The notes beneath the pieces are model-generated. The model did not search any database. It was given only the letters and a program-made list of their open reading frames with translations, and was not told the DNA's origin. From CAILZL01 sp963748005 (lineage in GTDB: Bacteria > Pseudomonadota > Gammaproteobacteria > Steroidobacterales > Steroidobacteraceae), in the NCBI GenBank assembly GCA_963748005.1, contig CAVVHH010000002.1, positions 2,604,001 through 2,668,000 of the forward strand: DNA of 64,000 bases, read 5' to 3'. A program made the position numbers and the translations under genes. Shown piece by piece: positions 1 to 9,295 of this stretch (the first letter of the stretch is position 1; every line of letters starts with the position of its first letter).

Positions 1-43
1 CGGAGCTGACGAGCGAGAAAGGTCGGTATGACCGGACCGTACT

Positions 44-1768
44 TCAGGTCGCTGACTTGAGCGGCACCACATCGAAGGCGATGGTGGTGCGGGTTTTCGG
101 CGCGTGGAACGGCACGGTGCCGTGCCACATGTACGAGGGAAACAGCACCAGTCGCCCGGGCTGAGGCTGTATCACGCGTCGCACTGGTTGCGCGAATCCC
201 AGGTCATAGGAAGGCTCACCGAACTTGATCCAGCCTTCTTTTCTTTCGGTATCAACTTCGGTGCCGGGCAGCGACACGTAATAGGCCGAACTGATCCAGC
301 CACCGGGATGCAGATGGTTGGCATGAAAGCCGCGATCGCACAGCCTTGAAGACCACGCGCCTGAAAAAGCGAAATTGCCGGCGCGCCGCGTCAGAAACAG
401 ATGGCGCTCATCGTACGCCAGGTTATTGATGTAACGGGCTACTCCCTCGCGAATGCGCACTTGTAATGCGCGAACCAGCACATGGTCGGCCTTGAAGAGG
501 TTGCCCAACGTCTGAGTTCCGCCGCGCAGCGACTGATCGATGGGCTCACGCGCGTCGGAATGCCGGGTGTCGAGCCAGACATTGAGGTCGCGGTTGAATG
601 ACTCCATGTCGGCATAGCCTTCCGGTGGCTCCAGGTCGATCACCTGGATGAAATCGTCATAGCGGTTGAGTGCGTATTCGCGCTCAGTACCCTGCAGACG
701 CCAGGCGGTACCCAGCACAGCAAGCCCTATCTGGTCAGTCGGATCGCGCAACAAGGCCTGCGATGCAGCCGCTTCGGCCCTGGCACCATCGCGCGTCACC
801 AGATAGCCCGTAGCGAGTCCCGTCAGGATGTTCACGTCATCGGGCATCAGCTTGCGCAAGCGCTCGTAGAGATCGATCGCTGCCTCCGCGCGACCCAGCT
901 TGAGCAGCGCTGATGCTTTGCCGAGCAGTGCGGCTGGAAGACCTGGCGCCTTGGCCAGGGCTTCGTCGTACAGGGCTACGGCACTTTCCATGCGGCCGTC
1001 TTTAACCTGGAATTCGGCCTTGGCCATGGCGAAATAAGGAACACCGGGCATGCGCCGCGTCGCCTCATCATAGGAACGCAGAAACTCTTCATCGCGCTTC
1101 ATGCGGAATAACAGCTGGTTCAGGCCGTGATGCGCGCGCAGATCAGCGGGATTGTCCGCGACCACCTTGCGATAGGCTGCGAGCGCTTCCTCATCGCGCT
1201 GCAAATGCTCCAGCGCCATCGCACGTGATCGCGAAGCCTTGGGATGGTTCGGCACAAGTTTCAAGGCGCGCTCGAAGTGCGCCAGTGCGGCATCAGGTTC
1301 TTCCTTGATGAGCCGCGCCGTGCCACGCGACTGTTCCAACGCAGCGACGACTTCAGGCTGCGTACTTGCAGCGCTGCTCAGCAGGGTCAATGCCTCATCG
1401 GGTTGGTTCTGCTGGTTGAGTACATCGGCCAGACCACACAGGGCTTCCAGCATGCCTGGGCGCAGTCGCAGTGTGGCGCGATAGGCAGATTCGGCTGCAC
1501 CAAGGTCGGCATTCTCCTGACAGGCCATGGCCAGGCCGTGATGAGCTTCGGCAAGATCGGGTTTGATCGCAATGGCCGCTGCGAACACCGCGCGCGCATC
1601 ACCCGGTCGCCCCAGAATCCGCAGCACATGACCGTGGCCCAGTGCTGCGTGCAGATCGTTCGGCGCCAGCGCCCGGGCTCGCCGGTACTGTACTTCTGCA
1701 GCGGCGAAATTCCCCTGGCAAGCCAGTGTATTGGCCTGTTGCAGAGCAGCCTGAAGATCGGTGTTCAT
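44..1768 (-). CDS. TPR-repeat protein with C-terminal putative 2OG-Fe(II) oxygenase domain
   Basis: Residues 1 to about 370 are tandem tetratricopeptide repeats with regular A/L/Y spacing, including stretches such as AEVQYRRARALAPNDL. The last ~200 residues match the putative 2OG-Fe(II) oxygenase family often found behind TPRs: a histidine cluster at H482/H485/H487 (HANHLHPGGW), a later H549 (MWHGTVPF) and R560 (KTRTTIAFD), which are plausible iron and 2-oxoglutarate ligands. There is no signal peptide, so it is probably cytoplasmic. By family analogy it may hydroxylate a protein or small substrate held by the TPR arm; the substrate is unknown. It is transcribed away from the other genes toward the window edge and lies 216 bp downstream of the amidohydrolase on the same strand. 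The start at 1768 has only a weak ribosome site. Confidence 0.85.
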   Translation of the reverse strand: MNTDLQAALQQANTLACQGNFAAAEVQYRRARALAPNDLHAALGHGHVLRILGRPGDARAVFAAAIAIKPDLAEAHHGLAMACQENADLGAAESAYRATLRLRPGMLEALCGLADVLNQQNQPDEALTLLSSAASTQPEVVAALEQSRGTARLIKEEPDAALAHFERALKLVPNHPKASRSRAMALEHLQRDEEALAAYRKVVADNPADLRAHHGLNQLLFRMKRDEEFLRSYDEATRRMPGVPYFAMAKAEFQVKDGRMESAVALYDEALAKAPGLPAALLGKASALLKLGRAEAAIDLYERLRKLMPDDVNILTGLATGYLVTRDGARAEAAASQALLRDPTDQIGLAVLGTAWRLQGTEREYALNRYDDFIQVIDLEPPEGYADMESFNRDLNVWLDTRHSDAREPIDQSLRGGTQTLGNLFKADHVLVRALQVRIREGVARYINNLAYDERHLFLTRRAGNFAFSGAWSSRLCDRGFHANHLHPGGWISSAYYVSLPGTEVDTERKEGWIKFGEPSYDLGFAQPVRRVIQPQPGRLVLFPSYMWHGTVPFHAPKTRTTIAFDVVPLKSAT

Positions 1769-1984
1769 GATCGCTTGTTCATTGGCAGTGGAGCTGTTTC
1801 AGAGTGATCCAGTCACTTATGTTCTGAAACAAACGCCCAATACTGTTTCCCCGCAATGTACTTTCCGCGTGTTCAACTGTTCACTGGTACCGGCATACCT
1901 GCGATCACCCGCACTGCGTCTGTCAGCGCAAACGCCGCGACAGAATGCATTCCTGTCGTGGTGGAATCGCTGAAGTCCTGATTT

Positions 1985-3364
1985 TCATGGAGCACTGAAG
2001 CGACGCTTCTGAGGACCGCCAGCGAGGACAAGTCTGCTCTCATCAACGATGTCACCTGCCTTCATCACAAAGGCGATGTTCCTGACGTTGTTGATGTTGG
2101 CGACCGGGTCGGCGTTCAGAAGCAGCGCGTCAGCAATCTTGCCTTCCTCGATACTGCCGAACTCGTCCTGTTTCGCGAGTAACCGCGCGCCGTTGTAGGT
2201 GGCGGCCTTGATCACTTCGAGGTTCGGAATACCGGCCTGCGACAGCAGCTCCATCTCGCGCAATGCGTTGGGCGGGTAGGACCCATCGGTGCCGACACTC
2301 ACGATGCCGCCGGCCGCCACCAGTTTGCGCAGGTCGTCTTTAACGATTGGCGCTTGCGCCTGCAGGTAACTGCGAAATTCGTCGCTGTACTCGCGGTACA
2401 CTTGCCCATTCCTCTTGAAGTCTTCGCGCTGCACGGGATTCATTGTGGCGACATACAGCGGCTCGTCGAGGAACTGCGGTGCGGTCTTGCTGCGGATGAA
2501 GAAATCGTCCCAGGCCAACGTGGTGCTCACCGGGATCTTCTTGGCCACCATCAGCTTGAAGTAACTATCACTGACTCGTCCCACCAACGGAGTGTGTGCA
2601 AGGGCGTCAATGCCGGCGAACACGGCTTGGCGGGCGCGCAGTTCGCTCTTGATATGCACTATGGTTCGTACGCCGTTCAACTGCATGAACTGGATCACTT
2701 GACGCAACTGTTCATCCGACAGCGTCGGAATCAGGGGCTGGTTCCCCCAGCCAAACTCTTCCAGCATGATTTTCTGGATATCGGGTTGCTCTTTCTCCAG
2801 CTTTTCCTTCAGCTGCTTTTCGGTTTCCGGCCACGAGGTTACGAGCAGACTTTCGCCCGCATTCATTGTGCCGTGGCCGCCGGGCACCGAAATGGCCCGG
2901 CCGCTGGCGAAGATATGCGGCGCCAGGATTTTCCCGGCGCGTTCGTCAGCCCGCAGCGGCAGGATGCGCTCGGCCGGATTGGCGAGATCAACGACGGTAG
3001 TAACACCGCAGTAGAGAAAGCCGGCGAGCACAGACTCGTCCGCCTTGCGCATCAGCGCGGGATCGGTGTTGTTCGGAGGTGGCACGAAGCCGCGCACATG
3101 CACGTGGGAATTGACGATGCCGGGCATCAAAAACTTGCCTCGTCCGTTGATTGCTATGCCGCGTGGGGCGCTGGCGATTCTGGTCGGCAGGATCTCGCCG
3201 AACCGGCCGTTTTCGATCACCACGCTCATCTCGGGTTGTGGCGCACGACCGCGACCGTCAATCAGTGTCACGTTCTGGATCGTATAGGTTTCTGCATGAA
3301 CCACTGCTGTTCCGAGCAGCAATGCGGCGGCGATTGAAAGTAATCCAGGGGCACTTGCACTCAT
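1985..3364 (-). CDS. Exported amidohydrolase family protein
   Basis: Metal-dependent amidohydrolase of the imidazolonepropionase/cyclic-imide type. An N-terminal signal peptide (MSASAPGLLSIAAALLLG, cleaved near VHA) is followed by the small beta-sandwich part (LIDGRGRAPQ), the metal-binding NSHVHVRG motif, further histidines (TIVHIKSEL, DALAHTPLV) and the late VGTDGSYP aspartate. The C terminus (GSIEEGKIADALLLNADPVAN) is the typical return to the sandwich. I chose the ATG at 3364 rather than the in-frame ATG 54 bp upstream because AAGGAG lies nine bases before it and the signal peptide then starts cleanly. Export puts the enzyme in the periplasm or outside; the substrate (amide, lactone or peptide-like) cannot be told from sequence. 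Confidence 0.9.
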   Translation of the reverse strand: MSASAPGLLSIAAALLLGTAVVHAETYTIQNVTLIDGRGRAPQPEMSVVIENGRFGEILPTRIASAPRGIAINGRGKFLMPGIVNSHVHVRGFVPPPNNTDPALMRKADESVLAGFLYCGVTTVVDLANPAERILPLRADERAGKILAPHIFASGRAISVPGGHGTMNAGESLLVTSWPETEKQLKEKLEKEQPDIQKIMLEEFGWGNQPLIPTLSDEQLRQVIQFMQLNGVRTIVHIKSELRARQAVFAGIDALAHTPLVGRVSDSYFKLMVAKKIPVSTTLAWDDFFIRSKTAPQFLDEPLYVATMNPVQREDFKRNGQVYREYSDEFRSYLQAQAPIVKDDLRKLVAAGGIVSVGTDGSYPPNALREMELLSQAGIPNLEVIKAATYNGARLLAKQDEFGSIEEGKIADALLLNADPVANINNVRNIAFVMKAGDIVDESRLVLAGGPQKRRFSAP

Positions 3365-3450
3365 GATGCTTTTCTCCTTATCTCTCATTATTACTGATGA
3401 GGCCGCCAGATAGTGCATACAAATCGAATCAGGGAGCCTCTGATTTACCC

Positions 3451-3525
3451 TCCGTTCGCGTTGAGCCTGTCGAAACGTTCTTTGCTTTTGCAGAAGAATC
3501 CTTCGACAAGCTCAGGATGAACGGA
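3451..3525. repeat. REP/MITE-like imperfect inverted repeat
   Basis: Arms 3451-3474 and 3502-3525 are 24 bases each and pair at 19 positions around a 27-base loop. The right arm contains TTCGACAAGCTCAGGATGAA, a sequence type widespread as an intergenic palindrome in many proteobacterial genomes. It would form a stable hairpin in DNA or RNA. Confidence 0.7.
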
Positions 3526-3633
3526 GTTAATCAGACCTTCCCTGGTTTGAATGGCACTTCCTTAAGGTAAGACTGGCACTTGCAGGTCGCACCGGGCAGT
3601 GCTCCTTGCGTTCCCGGCAATCTCTACATCCCT

Positions 3634-3690
3634 GTAGATACCGATTTACACCCGGCTTCTTCGGAGTGCAGGGTGTAAAACCCGACCTAC
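3634..3690. repeat. Second inverted repeat, GTAGGTCGGGTTTTACACCC type
   Basis: Arms 3634-3653 and 3671-3690 pair at 15 of 20 positions around a 17-base loop. The minus-strand arm begins GTAGGTCGGGTTTTACACCC, resembling short dispersed palindromic elements of proteobacteria. It lies in the same spacer as the 3451-3525 element, so the spacer seems to be a landing site for non-autonomous repeats. Confidence 0.6.
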
Positions 3691-3997
3691 AACAGAAGCA
3701 CTTTATCGCAATATGGCTTGAATAAATGCCATCATTGAAACTACGCACTATTTACCGGTCGGCTCAGTAGTCAATTCCAACATCAATTGAAAATGATGCT
3801 GTCACCGCTGCAACGATCCCGGGTTCTGACAGTGAGTCACTGCAAATTCGGGCAGTTCGGACACGGGTTTGCATGTTTGAGGCTCGACAGCCACCTGTCA
3901 TCGCGCTGGTTTGTAGCGAGCGCGGCGTTTGCGATTTCTATCCGCGGTGTCCTATTCCCAATTTCGTCATGGCTGGCATGATAACGAGACAGGAACA

Positions 3998-5215
3998 ATG
4001 ATGTGCAACGTCCCCAATTTCGTCGTTACTGCTTTATTCGCGACCATGCTTGCCGTAGTCGGCTTCTGCCAGGCGTCGGTTCAGGAAGGTCCGTTTGAAA
4101 CCCGCCCACCGAGCAGCGACTACCAGCCCGCCTTTCCCAATCAGACCCGCGCTCCCGCCGCGCACAGCCATATTGCCCTCGACGTTACTGCCGTCATCAC
4201 TGGACTCGAGGAGCCGTGGGCTTTTCAGTTCCTGCCTGACGGGCGGATGATCATCACCGAGACCAAGGGCAGGATCCGTATTGCCGACCACGGTCGTCTC
4301 TCGCCACCAGTGGTCGGGATCCCGGCCGTTACGCTTAACACCATCGGCGGCCTGCTCGACATCGCCCTCGATCCCGACTTCACCCGGAACCAAACGATCT
4401 TCTTCAGTTATGTCGAGCCGCGGAGCGGCGGCAGCGGAACCGCGCTCGCTCGCGCTCGGCTTGTTGATGGCAGCGAGCCTCGCCTTGAGGATCTCAAGGT
4501 CATCTTTCGCCAGATGCCAAACGTGGATTCCAGCTCCCATCACGGCGCCCGCATTCTCTTTGCACCCGATGGGACCCTGTTCCTCACACTGGGTGAGCGC
4601 TTTTTGCCAGAGACCATGATGTCCGCGCAGGATCTCAGCACCCATCTTGGCAAGATCGTGCGGATCAGCAAGGATGGCACCGCGCCGCGTGATAACCCCT
4701 TCGTGGGGCGCGCCAAAGCCATGCCGGAAATCTGGTCCTTGGGTCACCGCAATCCGGAAGGCGTGGCCTTCGACCCGGTCACACATCATCTCTGGTCTAT
4801 CGAGCACGGTCCCCGCGGCGGCGATGAACTGAATCGGATCGAGCCTGGGAAGAACTATGGCTGGCCAGTGATCAGCTATGGTATCGAGCAGTCGGGCAAG
4901 AAGATCGGCGATGGCGTGACCGTTAAGAAGGGCCTGGTGCAGCCGGTCTACTATTGGGATCCAGTGATCGCGCCGTCGAGCATGTTGTTCTATACGGGCA
5001 AGCTGTTTCCGGCTTGGCGCAATAATCTTTTCGTCGGAGGTCTGGCGGGCGAAAAGCTCGCTCGCCTGGTCCTGAAGAATGATCGTGTCGTCGCCGAGGA
5101 GTGGTTGCTTCAGGACCTGCATCAGCGTATCCGCGATGTGAAGCAGGGTTCCGACGGCGCCATCTATATCGCCACCGACGGCGGGTCGATCATGAGGGTG
5201 GCACCGAAACGGTGA
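3998..5215 (+). CDS. PQQ-dependent aldose sugar dehydrogenase (YliI/Asd-like), exported
   Basis: Periplasmic quinoprotein of the soluble glucose/sorbosone dehydrogenase family. After a signal peptide (VVTALFATMLAVVGFCQA) come the six-bladed propeller signatures: GLEEPWAFQFLPDGRMIITE, GGLLDIALDPDF, SSHHGARILFAPDGTLFLTLG, SLGHRNPEGVAFDP, HGPRGGDELNRIEPGKNYGW and the final VKQGSDGAIYIATD. The GHRNPEG arginine/asparagine stretch and HGPRGGDE are the PQQ- and calcium-site segments of the family. About 405 residues is the normal size for YliI-like enzymes. The product oxidises aldose sugars and passes electrons to the quinone/cytochrome chain. Two adjacent ATGs at 3998 and 4001 follow AGGAA; either may be used, and the longer upstream frame lacks a signal peptide. 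No pqq synthesis genes are in the window. Confidence 0.9.
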   Translation: MMCNVPNFVVTALFATMLAVVGFCQASVQEGPFETRPPSSDYQPAFPNQTRAPAAHSHIALDVTAVITGLEEPWAFQFLPDGRMIITETKGRIRIADHGRLSPPVVGIPAVTLNTIGGLLDIALDPDFTRNQTIFFSYVEPRSGGSGTALARARLVDGSEPRLEDLKVIFRQMPNVDSSSHHGARILFAPDGTLFLTLGERFLPETMMSAQDLSTHLGKIVRISKDGTAPRDNPFVGRAKAMPEIWSLGHRNPEGVAFDPVTHHLWSIEHGPRGGDELNRIEPGKNYGWPVISYGIEQSGKKIGDGVTVKKGLVQPVYYWDPVIAPSSMLFYTGKLFPAWRNNLFVGGLAGEKLARLVLKNDRVVAEEWLLQDLHQRIRDVKQGSDGAIYIATDGGSIMRVAPKR

Positions 5216-5260
5216 GCCGGCGGCGACACGCCCGACTTCTGCTGCTTGGTGCTCAGGCCC

Positions 5261-6556
5261 TTAACGATTCACCAGTCGCGCCGGCACGCCGACGATTACC
5301 AGCACTGCGCCAATAAAAACGAACGTCGCGACGAAATACATCCCTGCCGCTGTTGAGCCAGTGAAATCCCTGATCGACCCGACGATATACGGACTCAGGA
5401 AACCCGCAAGATTTCCGCAGGAGTTGATGATGGCGATACCGGCGGCGGCAGCGGCGCCGGTGAGATAAGAAGTCGGCAGGCTCCAGAACAGCGGAGGTGT
5501 GGTGAGAATGCCGAATGTTGCCAGCGTCAGCGCCGCCATCGCCAGTGCTGGATGCGCGGCGTACACCACACTCAATACCAGGCCAAGCGCGCCCAGCGTC
5601 GCCGGGACGGCGACATGCCAGCGCCGTTCGCGATGGCGATCGGCGCTGCGACCAACCAACACCATGCCCACCGCCGCAACCGCATAGGGAATGGCAGTCA
5701 AAGCGCCGATATGCAAGGGCTGGTTGACGCCCATGTCAGCGATGATGGTTGGCAGCCAGAAACCCACACCATACAAACCCGTCATGGCGCAGAAATAGAT
5801 GAGGCAGGCAAACCACACGCGTCCGTTGCGGAACGCGTCGCCAAAGGAATGGGCAGACGTTTCACCGACATCGTGCGCCAGAGCGGCGGACAGCAGTGAT
5901 TTTTCTTGCGAGGTGAGCCAGCTCGCGCTGGCAATGTTGTCGGTGAGCCGCAGCAGAATATACAAGCCGATAACGATCGATGGCAGTGCTTCCAGCAGAA
6001 ACAACCACTGCCAACCTGCCCAGCCATGCATGCCATCGAAGGTCTGCATGATCCATCCCGACAGCAGTGAGCCAACGACACTGCAGATCGCAATGCCCGT
6101 CATGAAAATGGCCGTGATCCTGCCGCGGCGTGCCGCCGGATACCATTGCGTCAGATAAAAAATCACACCTGGAAAGAAACCGGCTTCGGCGATTCCAAGC
6201 AGGAATCGCAGGGCATAAAACGCCGTGGCTGTCTTGACGAACATTGTTGCGGCGGAAATGATTCCCCAGGTGATCATGATGCGCGCGATCCAGACGCGCG
6301 CGCCGAAACGATGCAGCAACATGTTGCTGGGCACTTCAAACAGGAAGTAGCCGATAAAAAACATGCCGGCGCCCAGTCCGTACACTGTCTGACTGAAACC
6401 GAGATCATCCAGCATTTGCAGCTTGGCGAAACCGACGTTGACGCGGTCGAGATAGGCGGCGATATAGGCGGTTACCATCAGCGGCACGATGCGGCGCGAC
6501 ACCTTCGAGTAGGCGTGCTCCAGTTGTTCGTTGTTTGCGGTCGCGTGCGTGCTCAC
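5261..6556 (-). CDS. MFS transporter, anion:cation symporter-like
   Basis: Twelve-helix major facilitator of the ACS type that imports organic or aromatic carboxylates. Visible features are the first-helix motif YIAAYLDRVNVGFAKLQM, the GAGMFFIGYFLFEVPSN segment of helix 2, RFLLGIAEAGFFPGVIFYLT in helix 4/5 and a second-half GRSADRHRERRWH loop; all are standard for tartrate/phthalate-type ACS permeases. I prefer the GTG at 6556, which has AGGGGAG just upstream, over the in-frame ATG at 6712, because the longer form adds about 50 unconserved residues and runs into the promoter of the divergent esterase. Placed head-to-head with a carboxylesterase, it probably takes up the acid released by the neighbouring exported hydrolases; this is inference from context. 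Confidence 0.88.
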   Translation of the reverse strand: MSTHATANNEQLEHAYSKVSRRIVPLMVTAYIAAYLDRVNVGFAKLQMLDDLGFSQTVYGLGAGMFFIGYFLFEVPSNMLLHRFGARVWIARIMITWGIISAATMFVKTATAFYALRFLLGIAEAGFFPGVIFYLTQWYPAARRGRITAIFMTGIAICSVVGSLLSGWIMQTFDGMHGWAGWQWLFLLEALPSIVIGLYILLRLTDNIASASWLTSQEKSLLSAALAHDVGETSAHSFGDAFRNGRVWFACLIYFCAMTGLYGVGFWLPTIIADMGVNQPLHIGALTAIPYAVAAVGMVLVGRSADRHRERRWHVAVPATLGALGLVLSVVYAAHPALAMAALTLATFGILTTPPLFWSLPTSYLTGAAAAAGIAIINSCGNLAGFLSPYIVGSIRDFTGSTAAGMYFVATFVFIGAVLVIVGVPARLVNR

Positions 6557-6700
6557 CAGCTCCCCTTCGTTGTTGCATGCATTTGCACTGGCACCTCGCC
6601 GGCCAATGCTACCATTGGAACCTCCTTCCGTTCGGAGCAACCGGGAACCATCCGTGCGGGAGTATGCTTGCAGCATCATAAAAAATGAGGGGGTGTTCCG

Positions 6701-8299
6701 ATGAAACTGCAACGTGCTCTGCGGAGCGTTGTGTTGTCTGTAGTGTTGGTGACTGTTTCAACAAGCGCTTTGCTTGCGGCCGAAATGGATCCGACTGCAC
6801 AGGTAACCGGTGGCGCCGTACGTGGACGCACGATTGCCGGTGGCGGCGCCTCGTTCAAGGGAATCCCGTTCGCACAGCCGCCACTGGGCGAGCTGCGCTG
6901 GCGCGATCCGGTTCCCGTGAAACCGTGGACCGGTGTGCGCGATGCAGCCGCATTTGGTCCGGCGTGCACACAGGAGATTCTGGAATTCAATGCACAGGAA
7001 GCGCCGGGCAACCAGGAAGACTGTCTTTACCTGAATATCTGGACGCCGGAATGGCCGGCGAAATCGCCAAAGCCGGTGATGCTGTGGCTGTATGGCGGCG
7101 GCAACACGGCGGGTGCGGCGTCGGTCGACTACATGGACGGTACTGGGCTGGCCAAGCGTGGCGTGGTGCTGGTGAGCATCAATTACCGGCTGGGCGTGAT
7201 GGGATTCTTCGCGCATCCGGGATTGACGGCGGAATCGTCGCACCACAGTTCGGGCAACTATGGGCTGCTCGATCAGGTTGCCGCACTCAACTGGGTGAGA
7301 GACAACATTGCACAATTCGGCGGCGATCCCAACAACGTGACGCTGTTCGGCCAATCGGCGGGCGCGATTGATACCTCCTATCTGGTGGCGTCGCCGGTGA
7401 CCAAAGGACTGATTCACCGTTCAATTCAGCAGAGCGGGCCACCGATCCGGCAGATCAATACGCTGGCGGTATCGGAGCAAAAGGGGGCGAAGTTTGCGAC
7501 GTTGCTCAAGGCACCGGCCGATGCGGCGGCAGCGATCAAATACCTGCGTGCGCTTCCCGGACCTGAGGTGCACAAGGCGGCGGTAGGTGCCAAAGGCAAT
7601 GCGCCGGAGCTCGCGCCCAATATCGACGGTTACCTGATTCCACGTTACGCCGCATATGTGTATCAGGAAGGCAAAGAAGCACCCATACCAATGATAGTAG
7701 GCGGCAACGCACGCGAAGAAGCGCGCGGCTATTCGCGCGAAGCCATGCTGCGCGTGGTGAAAGACAACTTCGGCGCATTGGCGCCCAAAGCACTGGCGTT
7801 CTACGGTCTCGACAAGAGTGAGCTGGGGAACAGCGATCCACTCTATGGCACTGCGAGTACGCAGATTACCGCCGATACGCGGCATCGCTGCGGGGCGGAA
7901 GCGGAATCGATGTGGCGCAGTGCGCATGGCAGGCCGACGTGGCAGTACCAGTTTGATCCGCCAGTGGCGGGAGAAGATGGCACGCGTCATCAGGCCGAGA
8001 TTCCATTTGTGTTTGGCACATTGTTGCCGGGCGGATTTCTTGGCGGGCCGTATACGGATGCGGACAAGAAGATATCGACTACTATTCAGTCATATTGGGT
8101 GAACTTCGCTGCAACCGGAAATCCGAATGGCAAGGGTCTGCCCAACTGGCCGATGGCCGATCCGGTGAAGCGGCCCTATCTGGAATTCACGGTGAATAAC
8201 GGGCCGGTGGCAAGGGAAGGTCTGCGCCGGGAAATCTGCGATCTGTATATCGACGCGTTAAAAGAAACCATTCCAGCCGGAACGGCTGCTGCACGGTAA
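6701..8299 (+). CDS. Exported type-B carboxylesterase (pNB esterase-like)
   Basis: Alpha/beta-hydrolase of the carboxylesterase/lipase type-B family, 532 residues, the usual length. A signal peptide ends near LLAAE. Family blocks follow: FKGIPFAQPPLGELRW, EDCLYLNIWTP, the oxyanion segment MLWLYGGGN, and the nucleophile elbow FGQSAGA with Ser219. The catalytic histidine is in HQAEIPFVFGTL. The elbow reads GQSAG instead of the common GESAG. A strong GAGGGGG precedes the ATG. First of a plus-strand run with an amidohydrolase (22 bp downstream), a GlcG-like protein and another carboxylesterase; the spacing suggests that at least the first two genes are co-transcribed. Hydrolyses carboxylic esters in the periplasm or outside; natural substrate unknown. 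Confidence 0.92.
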   Translation: MKLQRALRSVVLSVVLVTVSTSALLAAEMDPTAQVTGGAVRGRTIAGGGASFKGIPFAQPPLGELRWRDPVPVKPWTGVRDAAAFGPACTQEILEFNAQEAPGNQEDCLYLNIWTPEWPAKSPKPVMLWLYGGGNTAGAASVDYMDGTGLAKRGVVLVSINYRLGVMGFFAHPGLTAESSHHSSGNYGLLDQVAALNWVRDNIAQFGGDPNNVTLFGQSAGAIDTSYLVASPVTKGLIHRSIQQSGPPIRQINTLAVSEQKGAKFATLLKAPADAAAAIKYLRALPGPEVHKAAVGAKGNAPELAPNIDGYLIPRYAAYVYQEGKEAPIPMIVGGNAREEARGYSREAMLRVVKDNFGALAPKALAFYGLDKSELGNSDPLYGTASTQITADTRHRCGAEAESMWRSAHGRPTWQYQFDPPVAGEDGTRHQAEIPFVFGTLLPGGFLGGPYTDADKKISTTIQSYWVNFAATGNPNGKGLPNWPMADPVKRPYLEFTVNNGPVAREGLRREICDLYIDALKETIPAGTAAAR

Positions 8300-8321
8300 T
8301 TCAGCTTTCGAGAGTTCAAAT

Positions 8322-9221
8322 ATGTCTTCAGCCACCAATAAATCATGCCTCGTCCTTGGAGCGGCAGCGTGCGCCGCCATGCTGTCTATGCCGGTTCCCG
8401 CGCAGGAGCCGCCACTCGCCTTTTTCGACGCGCACACGCACATGATGGTCGAGAACCTCACGCCTGACGAAGAAATTGCCCTGCTCAGGAAGGCCGGCAT
8501 TACTCACGTGGTGTTGATGCACAACGAGCCCGAAGTAATCGCGGCACTGGCCAGAAAATATCCGGGCTTCGTGATTCCCTCGCTCAGTTTCACCCGCCCC
8601 ACCCCAAAGAGTGTGCAGCTGGACGAGACTGCCGGCCCGCTGGTGGCCAAGCTGTACGCCGACCATGCGATTTGCAGCGTGGGCGAGATAGGCGGCGGAA
8701 ATTTCAACGCGGCAAGTTCGCCGCTGCGTTCGATCTACGCCGCCGCAGCAGCCAGCGGCGCACCAGTGAATGTTCATACCGATATCGCCAAGCCGGAGAA
8801 TCTTGCTGCGGTTGAGGCGGCTGTCTCGACATATCCGAACATGAAGTTTGTCCTGGCGCATCTCGGCTGGACCGCCGGGCCCGATCTCATCGGCCGGCTG
8901 CTCGATGCGCATCCCAATCTTTACACGGACATGTCCATCCGCCTCGATCCACCGGGATCGCTGCCATGGCGAAACAATGGCGTCGATTTGTCGATCCTGC
9001 GAGCAGACAACACATTTCAACCGGAATGGCGTGCACTGATCGAGCGTCACCCGGATCGTTTCCTGTTTGCCATGGATATCAATTCATTTGGTCGGAGATA
9101 CACGATGACGGAGGAGCTGGTTCGCACTGCAAGGCAGGCGCTTGCGCCGTTGCCGCGACCGGTTCAGGAAGCGATTGCACACGGCAACCTTGAGAGATTG
9201 CTGGGCAATTGCGGCCGCTAG
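8322..9221 (+). CDS. Exported amidohydrolase (TIM-barrel, amidohydrolase_2 type)
   Basis: A 299-residue metal-dependent TIM-barrel hydrolase. A short signal peptide (cleavage near VPAQE) is followed by the first-strand motif FFDAHTHMMVENL, mid-strand NVHTDIAKPEN and FVLAHLGWTAG, then a late FAMDINSF where the last metal-ligand aspartate of the family would sit. This resembles the PF04909 decarboxylase/lactonase group rather than the larger urease-type amidohydrolase at 1985. It begins 22 bp after the carboxylesterase stop with GAGAG upstream, so it is probably part of the same transcript and acts on a related substrate. Confidence 0.85.
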   Translation: MSSATNKSCLVLGAAACAAMLSMPVPAQEPPLAFFDAHTHMMVENLTPDEEIALLRKAGITHVVLMHNEPEVIAALARKYPGFVIPSLSFTRPTPKSVQLDETAGPLVAKLYADHAICSVGEIGGGNFNAASSPLRSIYAAAAASGAPVNVHTDIAKPENLAAVEAAVSTYPNMKFVLAHLGWTAGPDLIGRLLDAHPNLYTDMSIRLDPPGSLPWRNNGVDLSILRADNTFQPEWRALIERHPDRFLFAMDINSFGRRYTMTEELVRTARQALAPLPRPVQEAIAHGNLERLLGNCGR

Positions 9222-9295
9222 CGGTCACAAGCCAACGCTTTGCATAGACTGGTCCAGATACACCTATTTACAGAAAAACTACGGGGAGATTCGTC

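Larger units (their letters stand above)
3365..3997. other. Intergenic region with two imperfect inverted repeats
   Basis: About 630 bases separate the divergently transcribed amidohydrolase and sugar dehydrogenase. The stretch holds two hairpin-forming elements (3451-3525 and 3634-3690, listed separately). Short open frames here overlap the repeats and have no ribosome site or protein-like composition, so I call no gene. Promoters for both flanking genes must lie here, but I see no convincing -35/-10 pair. Confidence 0.6.

Noticed and set aside
5261..6712. Longer MFS start at 6712
   Set aside because: It adds ~50 unlikely residues and covers the divergent promoter region; the GTG at 6556 has a good ribosome site.
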